This document shows positions 7,481 to 16,114 of a stretch of DNA of 64,000 nt, piece by piece (position 1 is the first letter of the stretch; each line of letters starts with the position of its first letter). This DNA is from Streptomyces canus (GTDB lineage: Bacteria; Actinomycetota; Actinomycetes; Streptomycetales; Streptomycetaceae). The DNA lies in the NCBI RefSeq assembly GCF_001514145.1, contig NZ_KQ948663.1:1-64000 (forward strand), read 5' to 3'. The notes below the pieces were generated by a model, which saw only the letters and a list, made by a program, of their open reading frames with translations, made no database searches and was not told where the DNA came from. Both the position numbers and the translations under genes were made by a program.

Positions 7481-8390
7481 GACGTACCTCCGTGGCGCAG
7501 ATCTCGTATCCGAACCACTTGTTGATCGCGAGCATGGGTTCGTTGCCGGCGTCGTTGCCGGTGAGGGCCTGCGTGCAGCCGGCGGCGCGGGCGCGGTGCA
7601 GGGAGGCGTTCTTGGTGAGCTTGGCGAGGCCCCGGCCGCGGAAGGCGCGGGCGGTTCCCGTCATGGCGGTGGCATAACGGCCGGAGCCGTCGGTGTGGGC
7701 GGCGCTGAAGGCGGCGGGGCGGCCGTCGACCAGGGCGATCGTGGTCAGGGCATGGTCGAGGAGCGGATGCTTCCAGTTCTCCTCGATCCACACGTCGTAG
7801 TCCGTGAACTCGGTGTCCACATCGCTCGGTTCGTCTCCCACCGTCTCCGCGTCCAGCTCGAAGAAGGGGCGCGGGTCGTCGGCGAAGTCGGCGCCGGTGC
7901 GCAGTTCGACGCCCGGGGGAGGGGTCCCCAGCGGGGGCAGCGTGCCGCTCGCCAGGTCCAGGCGCAGGAAGTGCGCGGAGCGGCTGGCCCGGTAGCCGTG
8001 CCGCTCGGCGAACATGCGGTTCTGCGGCTCGTCCAGCACCCAGGAGTACAGCCTGGTCGCGCCGTGCGCCGCCAGATGCTCCTCGGCGACGCGGACGAGG
8101 AGGGCGCCGGCGCCGCGCCGGGTGCGGTCCGGGCGTACGTAGATGTTGAGGTAACCACGGCCCGGCTCCGGGCTGTCGTGGGCGAGGCCGACCTGGGCCG
8201 TGCCGATCACCTCGCCGTCCTCCTCCGCGACGAGGGAGCGGTAGTGGCCGTCCGGGTGGGTGTGGACCGTACGGTGAATGACGCCGGCCGGGGTCCACAG
8301 CACGTGGGGAAGGGTCAGATGGCGGGCGTGCGTGAAGTTCTCGACGTCGGCCGGGTCCTGGGCGCGCAGATCGCGCACGATCACGGTCAT
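7461..8390 (-). CDS. GNAT N-acetyltransferase (tandem-domain)
   Basis: A 309-aa protein with two GNAT-like halves. The N-terminal half has a good acetyl-CoA motif (IYVRPDRTRRGAGALLVRVAEEHL, about residues 84-107) preceded by GTAQVGLAH. The C-terminal half has a second, shorter GNAT motif (GTARAFRGRGLAKLTKNASLHRA, about 247-269) and ends with INKWFGYEICATEVRHV. Tandem GNATs of this design include mycothiol synthase-like enzymes, but nothing here proves that activity. The ATG at 8390 (MTVIVRDLRAQDP) is preferred over the 10-codon longer reading. It heads a two-gene unit with DUF402. Confidence 0.82.
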   Translation of the reverse strand: MTVIVRDLRAQDPADVENFTHARHLTLPHVLWTPAGVIHRTVHTHPDGHYRSLVAEEDGEVIGTAQVGLAHDSPEPGRGYLNIYVRPDRTRRGAGALLVRVAEEHLAAHGATRLYSWVLDEPQNRMFAERHGYRASRSAHFLRLDLASGTLPPLGTPPPGVELRTGADFADDPRPFFELDAETVGDEPSDVDTEFTDYDVWIEENWKHPLLDHALTTIALVDGRPAAFSAAHTDGSGRYATAMTGTARAFRGRGLAKLTKNASLHRARAAGCTQALTGNDAGNEPMLAINKWFGYEICATEVRHVRELT

Positions 8391-8461
8391 GAAGGCGCAC
8401 GCTACGTGGGGGCGTCGCACGAGTGCCTCTCATTTTCCGGTGGGTGCGGGACAATCGGCTC

Positions 8462-8833
8462 GTGACCTTGAAGATCCACATCGATGACAGTGCCCCGCCG
8501 TACGAGCAGGTGCGGGTGCAGATCTCCGGGCAGGCGCGGGCGGGGGTGCTGCCGGTGGGGTACCGGCTGCCGACCGTGCGCGGGCTCGCCGAGTCGCTCG
8601 GGCTCGCCGCGAACACCGTCGCCAAGGCGTATCGGGCGCTGGAGAGCGACGGGGTGATCGAGACACGGGGGCGCAACGGCACGTTCGTGGCCGCCGCCGG
8701 CTCGGCCGCCGAACGGGAGCTGGCATCGGCCGCCCAGGCGTACGTCGAGCGGGCCAGGCGACTGGGGCTGACGGAGAGCGACGCCTTGGCGGCCGTACGG
8801 GACGCGCTGCGGGCGGCCTACGGGGAGGACTGA
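8462..8833 (+). CDS. GntR-family regulator (YtrA type)
   Basis: A 123-aa GntR regulator of the short YtrA-like class: a winged HTH with no ligand domain. The sequence runs DDSAPPYEQVRVQI, then LPTVRGLAESLGLAANTVAKAYRALESDGVIETRGRNGTFV and a short dimerisation helix. The GTG start at 8462 is chosen because YtrA proteins begin about 10 residues before the PPYEQ motif. It is divergent from the GNAT/DUF402 pair, with 71 bp between. The stop overlaps the convergent DUF72 gene by 16 bp. YtrA regulators usually control ABC transporters, but none is adjacent here. Confidence 0.85.
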   Translation: MTLKIHIDDSAPPYEQVRVQISGQARAGVLPVGYRLPTVRGLAESLGLAANTVAKAYRALESDGVIETRGRNGTFVAAAGSAAERELASAAQAYVERARRLGLTESDALAAVRDALRAAYGED

Positions 8834-9549
8834 GACAGCGAGGCGAACAGCTGCGCGTTCCGCACGGCGGCCCCGTTCGGGTCGTTGTTGAAGTACGCGT
8901 ACACGTCCTCGTTCCCGGCCCAGGTCTTCCCGATCCGCTCGGCCCAGGTCTCCAGGGACCGTCTGCCGTAGTGCGGCCACGCCCGTGCCCGGCCCTCGTG
9001 GAAGCGGACGTACCCCCAGTCGGCGGTGCGCCAGAGCGGGGTCACCGGGCGGGCGCGGACGTCGGCCCAGCACAGGGCCGCGCCGCGGGACTCCAGGACC
9101 TTTCTGGTCTCCGGCGTCCACCAGGACTCGTGACGGGGTTCCACGGCGACCCGGGTCGACGACGGGAAACAGGCCAGGCAGGCGTCCAGCAGCTGCGGGT
9201 CGGCCCGCAGGGTCGGGGGGAGCTGGAGCAGCACCGGGCCCAGACGCCGGCCCAGCCCCTGCGCGTGGCTCATCAGGCGGTGCACCGGCTCCTCGGGGTC
9301 CTTCAGCCGCTTGATGTGGGTCAGGTACCGGCTCGCCTTCACCGCCACCACGAAGTCCCCCGGCACCCGCTCCCGCCACGCCTCGAAGGTCTCCCGGGTC
9401 GGCAGCCGGTAGAACGCGTTGTTGATCTCGACCGTCAGGAAGTGCTCCGTGTACTGCTCCAGCCAGAGCCGCACGGGGACGCCGTCGGGGTAGAGGACGC
9501 CCCGCCAGTCCTTGTACTGCCACCCCGACGTGCCGACGAACAGGGTCAT
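8818..9549 (-). CDS. DUF72-domain protein
   Basis: A 243-aa TIM-barrel protein of the DUF72 family. It opens with the hallmark FVGTSGWQYKDWRGVLYP, then FLTVEINNAFYRLPTRETFEAW, FVVAVKASRYLTHIKRLKDPEE, VAVEPRHESWW and a terminal DVYAYFNNDPNGAAVRNAQLF. The biochemical role of DUF72 is unresolved. It lies 15 bp downstream of the AAA ATPase gene on the same strand, so they are probably co-transcribed. Confidence 0.88.
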   Translation of the reverse strand: MTLFVGTSGWQYKDWRGVLYPDGVPVRLWLEQYTEHFLTVEINNAFYRLPTRETFEAWRERVPGDFVVAVKASRYLTHIKRLKDPEEPVHRLMSHAQGLGRRLGPVLLQLPPTLRADPQLLDACLACFPSSTRVAVEPRHESWWTPETRKVLESRGAALCWADVRARPVTPLWRTADWGYVRFHEGRARAWPHYGRRSLETWAERIGKTWAGNEDVYAYFNNDPNGAAVRNAQLFASLSQSSP

Positions 9550-9564
9550 AGACCTATGAAAGCA

Positions 9565-10659
9565 CTACAGGTACAGCCCCGCGTCCGCCCCGGGCCGCGG
9601 CTCCGGCACCGCCGTCGGTGACGTCCCCCGCCGCAGTGCGTACAGCTCCGCCAGGGTCGCTCCCTCACGGCCCACGCCCTCCTCGGTGCCGAGCCAGCCC
9701 ACCGCCTCCCGGCGGGTCAGCGGGCCCACCTCGATGCGGGCCAGACAGCGGCCGGGGCGGACCACGGCGGGGTGCAGGCGCTCCAGATCCTCGTTGGTCG
9801 TCACGCCCACCAGAACGTTGCGGCCCTGGCCCAGCAGGCCGTCGGTGAGATTCAGCAGGCGCGACAGAGCCTGGCCCGCCGTGTGCTTCGCCTCGCCGCG
9901 GATCAGCTCGTCGCAGTCCTCCAGGAGCAGGAGCCGCCAACGGCCCTTGCCCGTCGAGTCGTCCTCGCCGATCGCGATGTCCATCAGATAGCCGACGTCG
10001 CTGAACAGCCGCTCCGGATCCAGGACACAGTCCACCTGGCACCAGTCCCGCCAGGAGCGGGCCAGCGTACGCAGGGCGGAGGTCTTGCCGGTGCCGGGCG
10101 GGCCGTGGAGCAGGAGCAGACGGCCCGCGATGTCCTCCGGCGTCGTCTTCATCAGGGTGTCCATCGCGTCCGCGACCGGTGCCGTGTAGTTCTCCCGGAC
10201 CTCGTCCCAGGTGCCCGCGGAGATCTGGCGGGTCGTGCGGTGCGGGCCGCGCCTGGGGGAGACGTACCAGAACCCCATCGTCACGTTCTCCGGCTGGGGC
10301 TCGGGCTCGTCCGCCGCGCCGTCGGTGGCCTGGTCGAGAACCTTCTTGGCCAGCTCGGCGTCGGTGGCCGTGACGGTGACGTCGGCGCCGCGGTTCCAGC
10401 GGGAGATCAGCAGGGTCCAGCCGTCCCCCTCGGCGAGCGTCGCGCTGCGGTCGTCGTCGCGGGCGACGCGCAGCACCCGGGCGCCCGCCGGCAGGAGCGT
10501 GGCCCCGGTGCGGACCCGGTCGATGTTGGCCGCGTGGGAGTACGGCTGCTCGCCCGTCGCGAAGCGGCCGAGGAACAGCGCGTCGACGACGTCGGACGGT
10601 GAGTCGCTGTCGTCGACGTTGAGCCGGATCGGCAGAGCGTCGTGTGGGTTCGCAGACAT
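9565..10659 (-). CDS. AAA+ ATPase with DUF5925-type N-terminal domain
   Basis: A 364-aa protein. The N-terminal 150 residues form an uncharacterised domain (DUF5925 by appearance). The C-terminal AAA module has Walker A GPPGTGKTSALRTLA (about residues 190-204), Walker B LLLLEDCDEL, a sensor-1 region VLVGVTTNEDL and an arginine-finger-like VVRPGRCLARIEVG. Two in-frame ATGs (10668 and 10659) are possible. I chose 10659 (MSANPHD), after a GGGCGGC stretch. Longer readings extend into the divergent gene. Its partner is unknown. Confidence 0.82.
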   Translation of the reverse strand: MSANPHDALPIRLNVDDSDSPSDVVDALFLGRFATGEQPYSHAANIDRVRTGATLLPAGARVLRVARDDDRSATLAEGDGWTLLISRWNRGADVTVTATDAELAKKVLDQATDGAADEPEPQPENVTMGFWYVSPRRGPHRTTRQISAGTWDEVRENYTAPVADAMDTLMKTTPEDIAGRLLLLHGPPGTGKTSALRTLARSWRDWCQVDCVLDPERLFSDVGYLMDIAIGEDDSTGKGRWRLLLLEDCDELIRGEAKHTAGQALSRLLNLTDGLLGQGRNVLVGVTTNEDLERLHPAVVRPGRCLARIEVGPLTRREAVGWLGTEEGVGREGATLAELYALRRGTSPTAVPEPRPGADAGLYL

Positions 10660-10826
10660 GCCGCCCATGATCCGGCACGGGACCCCCACCCGCACCCGGT
10701 TTCCGTGGTGTGCCGGTTGTGTCGCGGCTGTCCCGTGCTTCCGGTCTGTCCTCAACGTCCTGTTACGGAGCTGTGCATCTCCGACATCTGCCCGCACAGG
10801 TGTGTTCGCGGATACCGTTGCCCTCA

Positions 10827-12248
10827 ATGGGACGTCATGAGTGGAATTCGGGGGCACGGCGGTGGCGGCTCACCGCGCTGCTCGGTGTGGGCGCGGCGGC
10901 TCTGGCGCTGGTGGTGACCCTCCTCAACACGCTTCCGGGCAGCGGCGCGGGCACCGACGGCACCTCGCGCAACGGCGACAAGGTCCACGGCACTCCGACG
11001 AGCACACCCGACGCGGAGACCCCGGAGGTGGGCTGGGGGTTCACCCACACCCAGTTCAGCGCCGACGAGGGCAGCTCCGCCGCCACCGAGCGCGTCGAGG
11101 GACTGCTGGCCGACGTGGGCGGAGTCCCGCAGAACCAGCACATCATGGGCTGGGGCGCCGACAACCCCGAGCCCGTCAAGGGGCGTTACGACTTCGAGGA
11201 CCTGGACCGGCGCATCGACTTCATCCGCGCCTCCGGCTCCACACCGATCGTGACCCTGTGCTGCGCTCCCGACTGGATGAAGGGCGGCGAGGCGGGCGTC
11301 GGCAACACCGACTGGAGCAAGGCGGCACTGGAGACCGCGCCGGATCCCGCGCACTTCAAGGACTACGCCGCGCTCGCCGCGACCGTCGCCAAGCGCTACC
11401 CGGACGTACGCCACTTCATCGTCTGGAACGAGTTCAAGGGCTTCTGGAACGACGCGAAGGCCCGCTGGGACTACGAGGGGTACACCCAGCTCTACAACCT
11501 GGTCTACAAGGCGCTGAAGAAGGTCAACCCCAAGATCATGGTGGGCGGGCCGTATCTCGTGATGGACAGCGTCGATCCACGCTCCGAGGACGCCTCCACC
11601 GGCTTCAAGGGGGCCTGGGGCGCCATGGACCAGCGGATCCTCGACGCCTTCGACTACTGGAACAGGAACAAGACCGGCGCCGACTTCGTGGTCGTGGACG
11701 GCTCCAGCTACACCAACGACGACGAGCTGCTGCCGAACGAGTTCGCGGCCACCGACAAGTTCACCGCGGTGAGCCGGTGGGTGCGGCAGCAGACCGGGAA
11801 CCTGCCGCTGTGGTGGGCCGAGTACTACGTCGAGCCCGCCGACAGCCGGGACGAACGCGAGGGCTGGTCCGAGAACCGCCGGGTCGCGGTGCAGGCCGCC
11901 GGAATGATCGCGCTGGCCAAGGGCGGCACCACGTCCGCCCTCTACTGGAACCCGGAGAACGAGAAGGGCACGGACTGCGCGGGCTGTCTCTGGACGCCGA
12001 CCAGCGGCAGCGGCGGCGGTAAAAAGCTGCCGATGTTCGACCTCGTCAGCCGGTTCAGCAAGGCCTTCCCGCCGGGGAGCGCGTACGAGAACGTCTCCGT
12101 CGCCGCCGACGACGTGCCCAACGTCCGCGTCCTCGCCACCGGCAGGACCGTTCTGGTGGTGAACACCTTGAATCGGCAGATCAGCGCCGAGATCGACGGG
12201 AAGAAGTTCGACATGCAGGCGTACGAGGTCAAGTGGCTCACCCGCTGA
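10827..12248 (+). CDS. Membrane-anchored glycoside hydrolase, GH39/GH-A type
   Basis: A 473-aa clan GH-A hydrolase. A single N-terminal membrane segment (ALLGVGAAALALVVTLL, about residues 17-33) and a Ser/Thr linker put the catalytic domain outside. VTLCCAPDWMKGG, then VWNEFKGFW with acid/base Glu202 and WWAEYY with nucleophile Glu332, match GH39-like enzymes. It faces a large flippase gene. This resembles PslG of Pseudomonas, a membrane-anchored GH39 in the Psl locus that trims periplasmic glycan. By analogy it may process the polymer made by the neighbouring genes. The start at 10827 places the anchor correctly, and the longer reading from 10710 crosses the promoter region. Confidence 0.82.
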   Translation: MGRHEWNSGARRWRLTALLGVGAAALALVVTLLNTLPGSGAGTDGTSRNGDKVHGTPTSTPDAETPEVGWGFTHTQFSADEGSSAATERVEGLLADVGGVPQNQHIMGWGADNPEPVKGRYDFEDLDRRIDFIRASGSTPIVTLCCAPDWMKGGEAGVGNTDWSKAALETAPDPAHFKDYAALAATVAKRYPDVRHFIVWNEFKGFWNDAKARWDYEGYTQLYNLVYKALKKVNPKIMVGGPYLVMDSVDPRSEDASTGFKGAWGAMDQRILDAFDYWNRNKTGADFVVVDGSSYTNDDELLPNEFAATDKFTAVSRWVRQQTGNLPLWWAEYYVEPADSRDEREGWSENRRVAVQAAGMIALAKGGTTSALYWNPENEKGTDCAGCLWTPTSGSGGGKKLPMFDLVSRFSKAFPPGSAYENVSVAADDVPNVRVLATGRTVLVVNTLNRQISAEIDGKKFDMQAYEVKWLTR

Positions 12249-12261
12249 GCCACTTGACCTC
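12225..12261. terminator. Strong hairpin terminator of the GH39-like gene
   Basis: A perfect 16-bp stem, 12225-12240 against 12246-12261, with a 5-nt loop CCCGC. The TGA stop lies in the 3' arm. It is followed by three near-copies of TCCGAATGACG-like sequence before the stop codon of the convergent flippase fusion gene. Confidence 0.8.
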
Positions 12262-12292
12262 CGAATGACGTCCGAATGACGTCCGAAGGGCG

Positions 12293-15200
12293 TCACTTCA
12301 TCGTCAGGAACCGCTGCACCAGCGCCGCCAGGAACACCGCGAGCAGCGGCAGCGCGAACCAGAAACTGCTCTGCAGCCACCGCAGCTGCCGCACGCCCGG
12401 CCGCACCGCGACCCGCACGACCTCACGGGCCGAGAGCAGCAGGATCAGCGCCAGTGCCGCGAGCGCCCCCACGACCGACCAGGGCGTCCACGTCACCTGC
12501 GGCCCGATCGGCCCGGGATCGGCCTTCGGGACCTTCCCCGCGGGCTGGTCCCGCAGGGCGTACATGGTCACGTCGTCGTTGGTGAGGACCCGCTTGAGTT
12601 CCTTGCGGCTGTCGAGGTTGTCGAGCAGCCTCGGCTCCCACGTCCTCGAATAGCCCACGTCCAGACGCAGATACGTGACCTGGCTGACGTTGACCATCAG
12701 ATACGAGTTCGGTCCCGCGTCCTTCAGCGACTTCACCAGTCCGGACACCAGCACCGGGTCGGTCGGCGCGAGCGTCGGCACGTAGGACACCTTCTCCATG
12801 TCCTTCGCGCCCCACGGCATCGCCGGCGTCACGTTGTTCACCTTGTCGTTGGACAGCCACAGCACCCGGACCGTCGGATCGTCGTGCGCGTAGACGTAGT
12901 CCATGGCGGCGACCTCGCCGGGCTGGATCCGCTCGAACGGCTCGTTGCCCCACCGGGCGACCAGGAAGCCACCGACGAGCAGCAGACCCGCCATGAGCGC
13001 GGCCACCGGGGCGAGGCTGACCCGGTCCTTCTCGCGCTCCTTCGCGGTGACGCCGGTGCGCGGGAAGAGCGCCAGGGCCGCGAGCAGACCGGCGCCCGGC
13101 AGGGCGAACATGAAGACCCGCAGGGCCATCTCGCCGCCGTACGACTGCATGCCGAAGCCGAGGAACGGCACGAAGGTGAGGACGAGCAGCGCGGCTTCCC
13201 GGTACTTGTGTTCGCGCCGCCGCCACCAGCCGTAACAGGCGAGGGCCATGACCCCGCCCGCCAGCAGCACACGCACGTACAGGACCAGTTTGTGGGTCGA
13301 ACTGCCGCCCTCGATACGGCCGGAGACCGACGAGGAGACGTTGCCGCCGACCCCGCCGACCCCGCCGAACAGGTCGTCGAAGTGTCCCGACCAGTACGGT
13401 TCGGCCATCCACCCGATCCAGGCGGCCACCATGACGGCGAACAGGACGGGCAGACCGCGCAGTTCGCTGCGGCCGATCAGGACGAGCGCCGCGAGCACGC
13501 CGAGCATCACGAACGGGGTGAGCTGGTGCGCGGGCACGCTCGCCGCGAACAGACCGATCAACACCGCCAGCAGGACGGCCCGTTGGCGGCGGTTGGTGGG
13601 TTCGACCTCGGCCTCGCCGGGCCGCCGCTTCGTCCAGATCACGCGCGGGGCGCGGAACCAGACGAGCAGGACCGCCACGAACACCAGGTACAGCAGATAG
13701 GTGAAGCCCTGCGGGGAGAAGTAGTCCTGGCCGACCCAGCCGCTGAGCACGAAGATCCAGATGCCGGTCCACTTGGCCCGCCAACTCGCCCGCATGTGCC
13801 GTACGAGCAGGAACATCGGCACCAGGTAGAGGAGTTGGATCGCCGTCGGCCACCAGCGGATGACCTCGGTGAAGTCCGTGACCCCGCAGGCCTGCGCCAC
13901 GAACGCGGCCACCGCGAAGAAGCCCGGCCAGCTCCAGCGGGCGTCCAGGTCGGGCACCGCGGAGCCGGTCCGGTCGATGTAGTCGATGAACCCGAGGTGC
14001 TGCCAGGCCGTCGCGAACCGCGGCTCGGCCTCGATCACCGCGGGCAGCGCGTGCAGCGAGAACACGGTCGCCACCAGCGTGACCAGCAGCAGCGCCTTGT
14101 GCTCACGGCCCAGCCAGAGCAGCGAGGCGAAGACCACGACCAGAAGCGCCGCGCCGGCCAGTGTGGGCAGCGGCAGGATCGAGATCAGCCCGAGCCCGCC
14201 CATCCGGTCCAGGTCGGCCTCGCCCAGGCCGGCGGCCGGCACCCAGTACAGGAGCAGCGCGACGGCCAGCAGGCAGCCGAGGAACACACCGAGCCAGGTG
14301 GGTTGCAGCCGCTCCCGCCAGGACAGCGGCCGCGGCGGCGGCGGCTCCGCGGACTGTGGGCCCTCCTCCGGTACGGCGGGCTCCTCCGGTACGTCGACCT
14401 CCTTGCCCGCGTCGAAGGCCACCTCGAACGGCGCGTCCACCTCCGCCTCGGACGGCCCGACGGAGGACTCGGAGCCCGGCTCCCGCGCCTCCACCGGCAG
14501 CCCCAGGTCGGACGGCTTCTGCAGCGCCCACGTCGGCCGGTCACGCGTCACGCCCGGCACGGGCGTCCCCGTGGGCGGGGTGCCGGGGCCCGGGCGTACG
14601 TCGGGACGGCGTTCCTGGTGGTCGAAGTCGACGTGGATGCCCAGCGCGAGGGTGTCCTGGTCAAGCGCCCAGCCGGGGCGGCGGGTGCGGCCGGCGGCCG
14701 GTACCTCACGCGCCCCCAGGTCGGCGAGGTCACCGTCGGGAGCCGCGCTCGCGGGGACCTCGTCGGCCGGTGCGTGCCGGAGCGTCCGGTACAGCTTGGG
14801 GGCGGCGATCGCGACGATCACCGCGAGCGAGGAGATCTCGGCGACGCCCGCTCCGGTCAGCCCCATACGCGGCAGGAGCAGCAGCGTCAGACCGAGCACC
14901 AGCACGCACAACAGGCCCTGCAGCCAGGCGAGTCCGGAGGTGCGGCTCTGCGCGCGCAGCACCGCGAAGTACGTCTCCATGACGACCCGGAGCACCGCGC
15001 CGACGGCGAACCAGCGCAGCAGCGGGGTGGCCGCGTCCGCGTAGCCCGAGCCGAACACACCGAGGATCCAGGGCGCCCCGAAGAACAGGACGCCGGCCAC
15101 CGGCAGCATGATCCGCGCCATCCGCTTCAGTGCGGCACGGGTGTTGGCGGCCAGGCGTGACGGGTCGTGCGAGCCCTCGACGGTCAGCGAGGCGCCCATG

Positions 15201-16114
15201 TTGATGGCGAGCAGGTTGCAGGTGCCGCCGATCGTCGTGGTGATGTAGAAGTACGCGTTGTCCTGGGAGCTGACCTGCGAGGCCACGATCACCGGGACCA
15301 GATAGACCACGGCGAGCGAGAACAGCGAGCCGGTGTAGTCGCCCGCGAGGAAACGCCCGATCTCCCTGAAGGAGGGCGGCTTCGCGTGGTCCTCGGTGGC
15401 CTTCACATGGCGCGGCGCCAGACGCCGGAACACCATCCAGCCCAGCGGCAGCACCGAGACGGCGATCGCCGCGACCCACGACACGAAGACACCGGCCGTC
15501 GGGATCGCCACCGCGAACGCCACCAGGAGTCCCAGCTTCACCGCCGAGAACACGGTGTTGCCGACCGGCACCCACAGCGCGCTGCGCAGCCCGGTCAGCA
15601 CCCCGTCCTGGAGGGTGAGCACGTTCCAGGCGATGACGGCGGCGATGAAGCCGAGGCCGTTCACCGTCCCGTGCAGGAAGCGGTACGACGGCCCCCACAT
15701 GTCCAGGGTGAGCAGGAAGACGGCCGCGGCGACCGCCACGACCACCGAACTGCCCGTGTACGTACGGGCGATGAGGCGCCCGGTGGCGCGTCCCGCGACC
15801 GGTATGAAGCGGGCCAGCGCCCCGGTCAGGGTCACCGCGGTCAGTCCCGCGAGGAGTTTCATCGCGGCGATCGCGGCGGAGCCCTGACCGACCGCCGACT
15901 CGGAGTAGTAGCGGGCGGCCGCCAGCCAGAAGCCGAGGCCCAGCACGGCGGAGATACCGGTGTTGAGCATCAGGGCGTAGGCGTTGCGGAACAGCTGGTT
16001 GCCGCCTCCCGCGCGGCCCCTGCCGAGGCCGGGCAGCCGAAGACGGCGCCCCGACTGCTCGGGCGCCTTCGCCGCGGTCGACTCGGGCTCGGTCGTGGTC
16101 GTCGTGTCAGACAC
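12293..16114 (-). CDS. Fusion of Wzx-type polysaccharide flippase and GT-C-like polytopic membrane domain
   Basis: A 1,273-aa integral membrane protein. Residues about 38-445 form a MOP/Wzx-type flippase (NQLFRNAYALMLNTGISAV, many hydrophobic helices, AYFYITTTIGGTCNLLAI), which exports lipid-linked glycans. Residues about 445-600 are a cytosolic-looking Pro/Glu/Asp-rich linker. Residues about 605-1250 form a second polytopic block with GEADLDRM in the first predicted outer loop (an ExD-like motif as in GT-C enzymes), then GQDYFSPQGFTYLLYL, a soluble segment and a last membrane helix. It could transfer or polymerise sugars outside. The GTG at 16114 overlaps the stop of the deacetylase gene by 8 bp. 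The 56-codon upstream extension lies inside that gene in another frame. Confidence 0.8.
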   Translation of the reverse strand: MSDTTTTTEPESTAAKAPEQSGRRLRLPGLGRGRAGGGNQLFRNAYALMLNTGISAVLGLGFWLAAARYYSESAVGQGSAAIAAMKLLAGLTAVTLTGALARFIPVAGRATGRLIARTYTGSSVVVAVAAAVFLLTLDMWGPSYRFLHGTVNGLGFIAAVIAWNVLTLQDGVLTGLRSALWVPVGNTVFSAVKLGLLVAFAVAIPTAGVFVSWVAAIAVSVLPLGWMVFRRLAPRHVKATEDHAKPPSFREIGRFLAGDYTGSLFSLAVVYLVPVIVASQVSSQDNAYFYITTTIGGTCNLLAINMGASLTVEGSHDPSRLAANTRAALKRMARIMLPVAGVLFFGAPWILGVFGSGYADAATPLLRWFAVGAVLRVVMETYFAVLRAQSRTSGLAWLQGLLCVLVLGLTLLLLPRMGLTGAGVAEISSLAVIVAIAAPKLYRTLRHAPADEVPASAAPDGDLADLGAREVPAAGRTRRPGWALDQDTLALGIHVDFDHQERRPDVRPGPGTPPTGTPVPGVTRDRPTWALQKPSDLGLPVEAREPGSESSVGPSEAEVDAPFEVAFDAGKEVDVPEEPAVPEEGPQSAEPPPPRPLSWRERLQPTWLGVFLGCLLAVALLLYWVPAAGLGEADLDRMGGLGLISILPLPTLAGAALLVVVFASLLWLGREHKALLLVTLVATVFSLHALPAVIEAEPRFATAWQHLGFIDYIDRTGSAVPDLDARWSWPGFFAVAAFVAQACGVTDFTEVIRWWPTAIQLLYLVPMFLLVRHMRASWRAKWTGIWIFVLSGWVGQDYFSPQGFTYLLYLVFVAVLLVWFRAPRVIWTKRRPGEAEVEPTNRRQRAVLLAVLIGLFAASVPAHQLTPFVMLGVLAALVLIGRSELRGLPVLFAVMVAAWIGWMAEPYWSGHFDDLFGGVGGVGGNVSSSVSGRIEGGSSTHKLVLYVRVLLAGGVMALACYGWWRRREHKYREAALLVLTFVPFLGFGMQSYGGEMALRVFMFALPGAGLLAALALFPRTGVTAKEREKDRVSLAPVAALMAGLLLVGGFLVARWGNEPFERIQPGEVAAMDYVYAHDDPTVRVLWLSNDKVNNVTPAMPWGAKDMEKVSYVPTLAPTDPVLVSGLVKSLKDAGPNSYLMVNVSQVTYLRLDVGYSRTWEPRLLDNLDSRKELKRVLTNDDVTMYALRDQPAGKVPKADPGPIGPQVTWTPWSVVGALAALALILLLSAREVVRVAVRPGVRQLRWLQSSFWFALPLLAVFLAALVQRFLTMK

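Noticed and set aside
12884..15160. A 758-codon open frame on the plus strand inside the flippase fusion
   Set aside because: Antisense shadow of a GC-rich membrane protein gene. The translation is Arg/Gly/Glu/Gln-rich without domains, and the minus-strand product has clear motifs and membrane helices.
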